Part shown: positions 1-4,738 of the stretch, in pieces | Layout: the number at the start of each line of letters is the position of its first letter | Numbering within the stretch: the first letter of the stretch is position 1 | DNA from: DATIHT01 sp964348615 | GTDB lineage: Bacteria; Patescibacteriota; Microgenomatia; Curtissbacterales; GWA2-41-24 | Direction: 5' to 3' | Assembly (NCBI GenBank): GCA_964348615.1 | Contig: CAYGDE010000044.1 | Span: forward strand, 1 to 5,057 | Length of the DNA: 5,057 nucleotides | The notes under the pieces: model-generated | Databases searched by the model: none | What the model saw: the letters and a program-made list of their open reading frames with translations, nothing else | Told to the model about the DNA's origin: nothing | Made by a program: the position numbers and the translations under genes

Positions 1-291
1 GTCTAATGTTGTAACATTTACAAAATATCGAACCAAAAGCGGGTAAAGTGGGAAAAAAGCATAATCTTGGATAAATAAATAACCCCTTTTGGCAATAGAA
101 AAATAGTATCCCCCATCCCACTGAGCCCACGAAAGCCAGTAGTCGAAAGATTTTGTAAATGTTGGCGCCCCTAGCCCCCCGTTGTAAGATTGTGGAAATA
201 CTTTGGCGCCAAGATAGGTAACAAGAAAAAGACCAAAACGCCAGAAAATAAAGAGGGCGAGAATTTGCTTAAATTGTTTTGGTATTTTCAT
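1..291 (-). CDS. PIG-V-like GT-C mannosyltransferase family membrane protein, N-terminal part (cut by left window edge)
   Basis: Only the first 97 residues are in the window; the frame is open to base 1. Residues about 9-29 form a hydrophobic first membrane helix. The following outer loop carries W-D-G-G-Y-Y at 58-63, then I-A-K-R-G-Y at 66-71 and F-F-P-L-Y-P-L at 79-85. This order (an acidic residue after the first helix, a GY, then an FFPLYPL block) is typical of bacterial PIG-V-like (GPI mannosyltransferase-like) GT-C enzymes, which transfer a sugar from a polyprenyl-phosphate donor outside the membrane. Asp59 is the likely catalytic acid by analogy. The ATG at 291 is the only good start. 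It lies inside the end of the upstream membrane protein gene (23 bp overlap), which suggests translational coupling and a shared glycan pathway. I see no Shine-Dalgarno. Family assignment is fairly secure; substrate and acceptor are unknown. Confidence 0.72.
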   Translation of the reverse strand, partial: MKIPKQFKQILALFIFWRFGLFLVTYLGAKVFPQSYNGGLGAPTFTKSFDYWLSWAQWDGGYYFSIAKRGYLFIQDYAFFPLYPLLVRYFVNVTTLD

Positions 292-1471
292 CGTTTTTTA
301 AAACCAAGCCAAAAATAAACCAGAAGGCCAGCATAATTTGCGGAAAGAATAGGGAGTTAACAAATTGGGAATGAATAAGAAGTGCTACATATGAAGCCAG
401 AGCTGCAAGATGCAGATAGTTTTTTCTAACATCTGTCAAAATTATTTTTAAGATTGAAATTAGGAAATATAAGTAGAAAGTCGTTCCTATAATTCCGGTT
501 GTTGCAAGAACCAGAAGGAAACTGGAATCGCTTCCTGCTCCTGAATGTCCGCCTGTTGGATCTGTTTGGGTAAAGAACCCATAATCTTCCTGGGCATAGC
601 GATAAGTGTTAAAGCCAACACCAGAAACTGGGTTTTTGGAAAATATGACAATAGCTTTTTGCCAGCTTTGTATCCTTGCTTGTGCGGTCTCATCTAAGGA
701 AAAAGCCCCCTCTACCCTAGATTTCACCTGTGGAACTGCAAAGTATGAAAAAAAGCCAATTAAAACGAATACTCCCAGAAGTTTGGGGGATTTCAAAATA
801 CCTATTACGGTTAAGGCAGCAATTAGTGCTAAATAAGAGCTTCGGGAAAGGGTTAAAACAATGCCAACAAAAAATATCGCAGATACCAAGAGGTATATTT
901 TTTGGCTGCTTTTTAAAAAAAGGCTAATTGCCACTGCGGTTGCTATAGTTATCAAACCGCCTGAAAAGTTTGGGTCCAAAAGAGAAGAAACAAGCCTCTG
1001 AACATGTGGATCCCATCCGTATTGTACTAATTGCGAAAGGTCTGGAAAGACTGCCAACTGCAAAAAACCGAATGATGTGTAAGCAAATACAGAAACAATA
1101 AAAACATTTTGCCAACTTTCTATTTCTTTTTTTTCAACTACATTTGAAACAATAATTGAGATTGCATAATAAAGAAGAAAACGCACAATAAAAAGCGATG
1201 AGGTCAAAACTTCCATTTTTGAAAAAACATTTAATGCGAGTATCGTTGATGAGCCTGCGAGCAGTGTAAATATCAATGCTGGAATTGTTATTGTTGGATT
1301 TAGTTTTACGGATTTTTTGACCGTAAATAGATAAACTGCTGAAACTACTACTGTTGCTGCAACTGCCATATCAGAGACCGTGATTACAGCTCCCGAGACG
1401 GGAATTCGAATCAGCTGACCAGGAATTATGGAAAGTAATGTGAGGATAAGAAGTAGTTTGATAAAATTCAT
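269..1471 (-). CDS. O-antigen ligase / Wzy polymerase-like polytopic membrane protein
   Basis: This 400-residue protein is almost entirely hydrophobic, with roughly ten or more membrane helices. Family signs, in order, are R-L-V-S-S with D-P-N-F at 159-169, a helix ending L-T-L-S-R-S-S-Y-L at 206-214 (the conserved Arg of the S-R-x-x-Y/W-L motif is Arg210), then A-R-x-x-x-W at 265-270, N-P-x-x-G-V-G-F at 280-287 before a long outer loop, and S-S-F-L with T-T-G-I-I-G at 316-329. This is the pattern of the O-antigen ligase/polymerase family (Wzy_C), which joins lipid-linked glycan units or transfers glycan to an acceptor. The position where many members have His in H-N-x-x-L is Asp315 here. The gene starts 9 nt after a tRNA gene without a Shine-Dalgarno and overlaps the following GT-C gene, suggesting an envelope-glycan pair. 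Ligase and polymerase cannot be told apart from sequence alone. Confidence 0.8.
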   Translation of the reverse strand: MNFIKLLLILTLLSIIPGQLIRIPVSGAVITVSDMAVAATVVVSAVYLFTVKKSVKLNPTITIPALIFTLLAGSSTILALNVFSKMEVLTSSLFIVRFLLYYAISIIVSNVVEKKEIESWQNVFIVSVFAYTSFGFLQLAVFPDLSQLVQYGWDPHVQRLVSSLLDPNFSGGLITIATAVAISLFLKSSQKIYLLVSAIFFVGIVLTLSRSSYLALIAALTVIGILKSPKLLGVFVLIGFFSYFAVPQVKSRVEGAFSLDETAQARIQSWQKAIVIFSKNPVSGVGFNTYRYAQEDYGFFTQTDPTGGHSGAGSDSSFLLVLATTGIIGTTFYLYFLISILKIILTDVRKNYLHLAALASYVALLIHSQFVNSLFFPQIMLAFWFIFGLVLKNDENTKTI

Positions 1472-1480
1472 GTTTGTTGT

Positions 1481-1557
1481 TGGTGGCCGGTGAGGGATTC
1501 GAACCCCCGACCTTTCCGATGTGAACGGAACACTCTAACCAACTGAGCTAACCGGCC
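1481..1557 (-). tRNA. tRNA-Val (anticodon CAC), CCA encoded
   Basis: The minus strand folds into a full cloverleaf of 77 nt. The acceptor stem GGCCGGT pairs perfectly with ACCGGCC, followed by discriminator A and an encoded CCA at 1481-1483. The D stem is GCTC/GAGT with a 9-nt loop, and the anticodon stem TTCCG/CGGAA closes the loop TTCACAT. The variable loop has 5 nt, and the T arm carries the loop TTCGAAT. The anticodon CAC (1521-1523) reads GUG, so this is a valine tRNA; discriminator A agrees with valine identity. It lies back to back with lepB and directly ahead of the membrane protein gene starting at 1471. Confidence 0.96.
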
Positions 1558-1568
1558 TACGTTTTGCA

Positions 1569-1577
1569 ATTTTAGCA
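1569..1577 (-). promoter_or_regulatory. Candidate extended -10 promoter of the tRNA-Val gene
   Basis: The minus strand reads TGCTAAAAT, an extended -10 (TGn plus TAAAAT, five of six matches to TATAAT). It ends 11 nt before the mature tRNA 5' end, so transcription would begin about 4-5 nt ahead of the tRNA. No good -35 hexamer is seen at the proper distance, which is tolerated with an extended -10. It would also serve the membrane protein genes behind the tRNA. Prediction by eye only. Confidence 0.5.
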
Positions 1578-1595
1578 TATCTACTTTGGTGCTTA

Positions 1596-1622
1596 TTGTC
1601 GTTATTTGTTTTCTGTTAAAAT
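1596..1622 (+). promoter_or_regulatory. Candidate lepB promoter with extended -10
   Basis: TGTTAAAAT at 1614-1622 is an extended -10 (TGn then TAAAAT). A -35-like TTGTCG lies at 1596-1601 with a short 15-nt spacer. Transcription would begin near 1629, leaving a leader of about 15 nt before the lepB ATG at 1644. It sits in the 86-nt gap facing the tRNA promoter and has the same TGnTAAAAT form. The -35 is weak, so confidence rests on the extended -10 and its placement. Confidence 0.42.
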
Positions 1623-1643
1623 TGTAAAAAGGTATAAAAATTC

Positions 1644-2219
1644 ATGAGCGCAAGTGAAGCTATTTTTTCGACAGTTAAAGAAATTATTCAGACTGCATTA
1701 ATTTCTTTGGCTATTTTTTTCTTTGTCTACATTTTTTTGGTACAGCCTCACAGGGTTAAAGGCGATTCGATGATGCCCAATTTTTTAGACGGTGAACTCT
1801 TGTTAACCGAAAAAATAAGTTATCGGTTTGGTAAACCCGAAAGAGGAGATGTGATTGTTTTTAGAGCACCTGGAAAGAGTGTAGATTTTATTAAGCGTGT
1901 AATTGGTCTTCCGGGTGAATCTGTTCGAATCCAAGACGGAATTGTTTATATAAACGGCACTAAAATAACCGAACCTTATGAAACCCAAACAACATCAGGA
2001 AATGAAACAATTACCGTGCCAGACAACCAATACTTCGTGCTTGGAGATAACCGCGGCGCTTCTTCGGATTCGAGAAGTTTTGGAACAATTGGTGAAAGTT
2101 CTTTAAAAGGGAAAGTTTGGCTCGTTTACTGGCCGTTTGTCAAAAGTGTTAAATCAAATGGCCTGAGGAGTGTTTCCGGCGTTAACTATAGAGTCACGAA
2201 TACGCTTGATGATCTTTAG
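1644..2219 (+). CDS. lepB: Signal peptidase I
   Basis: This type I leader peptidase cleaves signal peptides from exported proteins on the outer face of the cytoplasmic membrane. It has 191 residues, the short form with one membrane anchor (about 14-33) and a short cytoplasmic start. The catalytic Ser42 lies in G-D-S-M-M-P at 40-45. The general base Lys84 lies in K-R-V-I-G-L-P-G-E at 84-92, preceded by R-G-D-V-I-V-F at 67-73. The conserved box G-D-N-R-G-A-S-S-D-S-R at 134-144 is present, so the enzyme should be active. The start is set by the anchor position; AAAAAGG at 1626-1632 is a weak ribosome site with an 11-nt gap. It is the only plus-strand gene here, and its last 66 bp overlap the end of the convergent parB gene. 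Confidence 0.97.
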   Translation: MSASEAIFSTVKEIIQTALISLAIFFFVYIFLVQPHRVKGDSMMPNFLDGELLLTEKISYRFGKPERGDVIVFRAPGKSVDFIKRVIGLPGESVRIQDGIVYINGTKITEPYETQTTSGNETITVPDNQYFVLGDNRGASSDSRSFGTIGESSLKGKVWLVYWPFVKSVKSNGLRSVSGVNYRVTNTLDDL

Positions 2220-3005
2220 AGTTTCTTCTTGATTGCCTTTTGCAACAATGTGTATTTTACTTTCTGCTCTTGAGTGTGTGATTTTTACTGCTGTTTTTAC
2301 AGAATCGGTAGCAAGTAGTTGACCGAGTTCTTGTTCGTATTTGTCTAACTCCTCATTTTGAATATGAAGTTGTGGCTGTTGTGCCCTGGGCACAATATTT
2401 TCTCTGGCTTTCATTTTTCTGGCTAATTCTTCAGCGCCACGAACTGAAAGATTTTGCGAAAGAATAATTTTATATGCTTCTACTATTAAATGAGGTTCTT
2501 CTAAAGAGGCTAAGGCCCTTGCATGGCCTTCTGTAGTTGCACCTGAGGAAATTGCGTCTTTTAGGGCGTCCGGCAGGGAGAGAAGCCTTAAGCTGTTTGA
2601 AACATACGGTGCACTTTTCCCTACTTTTATGGCAATCTCGCCGCTTGATAGATTAAATTCATCCATTAGTCTTTTAAATGCTTGGGCACGTTCAAGCGGA
2701 TTAAGGTCGATTCTTTGGACATTTTCAATGATGGCCATTTCCAGCATACCCTGAGGCGTGGTTTCTTTGATGTGCACAGGGACTTTTGGAAGACCTGCAA
2801 TTTTAGAGGCTCTCCATCTACGCTCACCAGCAATTATTTGATAACCTGCTGGGGTTTTGGCAACAACCAATGGTTCTAAAATACCGTTTTCACGAATGGA
2901 GTCTACAAGTTCTGCAACTGAATCTGGAGTAATTAACCCGCGGGGCTGCAACGGGTTGGGCTGAAGCATATCGATGTCAATTTCAAAAATTTGGGGTTCT
3001 TCCAT
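2154..3005 (-). CDS. parB: Chromosome-partitioning protein ParB (ParB/Spo0J, CTPase and parS-binding)
   Basis: ParB binds parS sites near the origin and spreads along DNA as a CTP-gated sliding clamp for chromosome segregation. The 283-residue protein has all three expected parts. The N-terminal CTP-binding domain starts with P-N-P-L-Q-P-R at 16-22 and has G-I-L-E-P-L-V-V at 41-48, G-E-R-R-W-R-A at 60-66 (CTP-contacting motif) and E-N-V-Q-R-I-D-L-N-P-L-E at 94-105. The central helix-turn-helix is at about 119-145 (S-S-G-E-I-A through V-S-N-S-L-R-L-L), followed by G-H-A-R-A-L at 160-165 and L-S-V-R-G-A-E-E-L at 186-194. A variable linker and a C-terminal dimerisation region of about 60 residues complete it. 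The start lies 6 nt after rpmA, so it is probably cotranscribed with it; only a weak GGG 12 nt upstream resembles a ribosome site. No parA gene or parS site is visible here. It ends in TGA inside lepB. Confidence 0.95.
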   Translation of the reverse strand: MEEPQIFEIDIDMLQPNPLQPRGLITPDSVAELVDSIRENGILEPLVVAKTPAGYQIIAGERRWRASKIAGLPKVPVHIKETTPQGMLEMAIIENVQRIDLNPLERAQAFKRLMDEFNLSSGEIAIKVGKSAPYVSNSLRLLSLPDALKDAISSGATTEGHARALASLEEPHLIVEAYKIILSQNLSVRGAEELARKMKARENIVPRAQQPQLHIQNEELDKYEQELGQLLATDSVKTAVKITHSRAESKIHIVAKGNQEETLKIIKRIRDSIVNAGNTPQAI

Positions 3006-3011
3006 TTTTAA

Positions 3012-3263
3012 TTACGACCCTACTACCTCAATAAACTTTTTACCAACTTTTTTTCGAAACTGAACAAAACCTTTGACCACAGAAAATATTGTGAAGTCTT
3101 TTCCAAGCATTGTGCCTGTACCTGGGTAAAACTTAGTGCCCCGTTGCCGCACAATAATGTTCCCAGGATTCGCAACTTGACCAGCATAAATTTTTACGCC
3201 AAGACGTTTTCCGTGAGAATCTCGATTTTTAGTTGTGGCTCCGCCACCCTTTTTATGTGCCAT
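3012..3263 (-). CDS. rpmA: 50S ribosomal protein bL27
   Basis: bL27 lies near the peptidyl-transferase centre of the large subunit, its N-terminal tail reaching towards the tRNA 3' ends. The protein has 83 residues, close to the usual length. It begins directly with M-A-H-K-K-G-G-G, without the cleavable N-terminal extension known from Firmicutes. Also present are R-D-S-x-x-K-R-L-G-V-K at 14-24, I-I-V-R-Q-R-G-T-K-F at 36-45 and G-K-D at 54-56. The middle is divergent: Y-P-G-T-G-T-M-L and D-F-T-I-F stand where many bacteria have H-x-G-x-N-V-G and D-H-T-L-F. The ATG at 3263 lies only 10 nt behind a strong -10 box and has no Shine-Dalgarno, so the mRNA from that promoter is leaderless or nearly so. 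It follows rplU, the usual order in bacteria, and precedes parB by 6 nt. Confidence 0.97.
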   Translation of the reverse strand: MAHKKGGGATTKNRDSHGKRLGVKIYAGQVANPGNIIVRQRGTKFYPGTGTMLGKDFTIFSVVKGFVQFRKKVGKKFIEVVGS

Positions 3264-3273
3264 ATCGTTTAAG

Positions 3274-3303
3274 ATTGTATATGTATTTTCACAGACTTGT
3301 CAA
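3274..3303 (-). promoter_or_regulatory. Strong sigma-70-type promoter for rpmA-parB
   Basis: The minus strand has a perfect -35 TTGACA (3303 to 3298), an 18-nt spacer and a -10 TACAAT (3279 to 3274, five of six matches). An overlapping TATACA gives a 16-nt spacer as an alternative. Only 10 nt separate the -10 from the rpmA ATG, so the transcript would have about 0-5 nt of leader. It lies in the only sizeable gap of the rodA-rplU-rpmA-parB run and would let rpmA-parB be transcribed apart from the upstream genes. Confidence 0.75.
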
Positions 3304-3340
3304 GCAATATTTGTTTATAGAAAAGACTATTCTGATATAT

Positions 3341-3655
3341 TTATGCGAGGATCTTTTCGATGACCACCTTAGTCCGTTGGTGTCTGTGGCCGGTGGTTCG
3401 GGTATAGCGTGATTTTGATTTAAACTTTACAACTCTTATTTTCTTGTCTTTGTAAGTTTCAACAATCATGCCGGAAACCTTTGCTTTTTCTATAGTTGGT
3501 GTGCCAATTACGACTTTGTCGCCCCCAAGGGCTAGGACTTGGTCGAAAGAAACTTTGGCGTCTTTTTCTCCTTCAAGCTTCTCGAGAACCACATGGTCGC
3601 CTTCTTCAACTTTGTATTGTTTACCGCCAGTTTGAATAATTGCCCAGATACTCAT
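3341..3655 (-). CDS. rplU: 50S ribosomal protein bL21
   Basis: bL21 binds 23S rRNA in the large ribosomal subunit. With the start at 3655 the protein has 104 residues, like the family (E. coli about 103). It opens with M-S-I-W-A-I-I-Q-T-G-G-K-Q-Y-K-V, the typical bL21 N-terminus. F-D-Q-V-L and I-G-T-P follow in the middle. The conserved C-terminal block K-F-K-S-K-S-R-Y-T-R-T-T-G-H-R is present, rich in basic residues for rRNA binding. An in-frame ATG at 3685 would add 10 residues and sit 2 nt after the rodA stop, which would suit translational coupling. I prefer 3655 because family members begin right at the A-I-I-x-T-G-G-K-Q-Y strand. Neither start has a well-placed Shine-Dalgarno: AGGTGA at 3677-3672 is 16 nt ahead of 3655. 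It lies downstream of rodA and upstream of rpmA. Confidence 0.95.
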   Translation of the reverse strand: MSIWAIIQTGGKQYKVEEGDHVVLEKLEGEKDAKVSFDQVLALGGDKVVIGTPTIEKAKVSGMIVETYKDKKIRVVKFKSKSRYTRTTGHRHQRTKVVIEKILA

Positions 3656-3687
3656 GATTTGTGGAATTTTATCACCTGTTGGCATAA

Positions 3688-4734
3688 TTATTCAACACTA
3701 TGTCTATATGCTGAGAAAATCATACCTAAAAGTATAAGGTTCGAAACCAGTGATGAGCCACCATACGAAACAAATGGCAGCGTAATACCGGTAACTGGAA
3801 TAAGCGCCATATTCATTCCCACATTAATTGTGAACTGATAAAGAAAGAGTCCAAGTGTGCCTAAAGTTAACAGTTGCCCAAACCTATTCATATTTTTTGC
3901 TATTTTGAAAATCTTGAGCTGCATTGCAAAGAGTAGGCTGATTACTAAACCGGCGCCCAAAAGACCGAATTGTTCGGCTATTGAGGCAAAGATAAAATCA
4001 CTTTCAGACTCTGGTAAAAAATTAAGTTGAGATTGTGAACCCTTGCCTAAACCTAGACCAAATAATTGGCCAGACCCAACGGCAATTCTAGACTGAATTA
4101 TGTTGTAGCCTGCTCCTAACGGATCTTTTTCAGGGTTTAGGAAGGTAGCAATACGGTCTTTTTGGTAAGGAGCTAAAAACTCAAACGAAACGACCAGAAT
4201 AAGTATAAAGGACAAAAAGAGGGCAAGCATGTGTTCCCTCTTTAGCCCGGCAATAAATGTAATGGATGCCCAAATTGCAATAATTGCACCAGCGCTACCT
4301 ATATCTGGTTCGATGAGAATAAGTACAAAAAGAGGCAAAATTGCTAAAAAACTTAAAGCCACATTTTGAATTTTTTGCGCGTCTCTATTTTGAAAAAAAC
4401 GGGAAAGCAGGAGAATACTTGCAATTTTTGCCACTTCAGAAGGTTGAAAACGGAATATACCAAGGTCTATCCACCGCACAGAACCTCTTATGGTTTCCCC
4501 GAGTATTAAAACCAAAACTAGTGTAATTATGGAAAATACGTAGGCTGGTTTTGCGAAATTTTTTAAATAACGTATGTCTAGTTGAGAAACGACGCTAAAA
4601 ATTACTAAACCTAGGATCCAAAAAATTGTTTGATTTAGGGCTTGTGTTTTTGCGGCTGCAAATATGGTAGTTATTGAAAACGCGCCAAGTGCCAATACTA
4701 TTGCAAAAAGTGAGGTATCAAAGCTGCGACGCAT
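3688..4734 (-). CDS. rodA: Peptidoglycan glycosyltransferase RodA (SEDS family)
   Basis: RodA polymerises glycan strands from lipid II during side-wall growth, normally with a class B penicillin-binding protein (PBP2) as transpeptidase partner; no such partner is in the window. From the ATG at 4734 it has 348 residues and about ten membrane helices. Diagnostic motifs are G-S-V-R-W-I-D-L-G with F-R-F-Q-P-S-E at 84-100, E-P-D at 142-144, D-P-L-G-A-G-Y-N-I-I-Q-S at 204-215, L-N-F-L-P-E with S-D-F-I-F-A at 237-250 (Asp246 matches the essential SEDS aspartate), and V-S-Y-G-G-S at 322-327. The R-F-Q-P-S-E and D-P-L-G-A-G-Y forms point to RodA rather than FtsW. An in-frame ATG at 4815 would add 27 basic residues but overlap ileS by 77 bp. 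The ATG at 4734 lies 4 nt after the ileS stop and matches the family N-terminus, so I chose it. No clear Shine-Dalgarno. Confidence 0.94.
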   Translation of the reverse strand: MRRSFDTSLFAIVLALGAFSITTIFAAAKTQALNQTIFWILGLVIFSVVSQLDIRYLKNFAKPAYVFSIITLVLVLILGETIRGSVRWIDLGIFRFQPSEVAKIASILLLSRFFQNRDAQKIQNVALSFLAILPLFVLILIEPDIGSAGAIIAIWASITFIAGLKREHMLALFLSFILILVVSFEFLAPYQKDRIATFLNPEKDPLGAGYNIIQSRIAVGSGQLFGLGLGKGSQSQLNFLPESESDFIFASIAEQFGLLGAGLVISLLFAMQLKIFKIAKNMNRFGQLLTLGTLGLFLYQFTINVGMNMALIPVTGITLPFVSYGGSSLVSNLILLGMIFSAYRHSVE

Positions 4735-4738
4735 AAAC

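Noticed and set aside
16..160. Inverted repeat ATTTACAAAA (16-25) / TTTTGTAAAT (151-160)
   Set aside because: Both arms lie inside the glycosyltransferase reading frame, are AT-rich and far apart; it is probably chance.
2594..2604. Palindrome TGTTTGAAACA within parB, resembling the outer arms of parS
   Set aside because: It lacks the central CACGTG of the known parS consensus and lies in a conserved coding stretch (helix-turn-helix region), so coincidence is likelier.
3304..3340. Possible terminator hairpin behind rplU
   Set aside because: Only a weak stem of about 4 bp (AGAA/TTCT) can be drawn, with no GC-rich stem or following T run, so I do not annotate it.
3656..3685. Upstream in-frame start of rplU at 3685
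   Set aside because: The 10 extra residues precede the normal bL21 N-terminus. Not excluded, as it lies 2 nt after the rodA stop, but less likely than 3655.
3539..3838. Plus-strand open frame of 99 codons
   Set aside because: It lies antisense to rplU and the rodA 3' end, both secure genes, and its translation shows no recognisable family or start site. The same holds for the other short antisense frames inside the membrane protein, lepB, parB and rodA genes.
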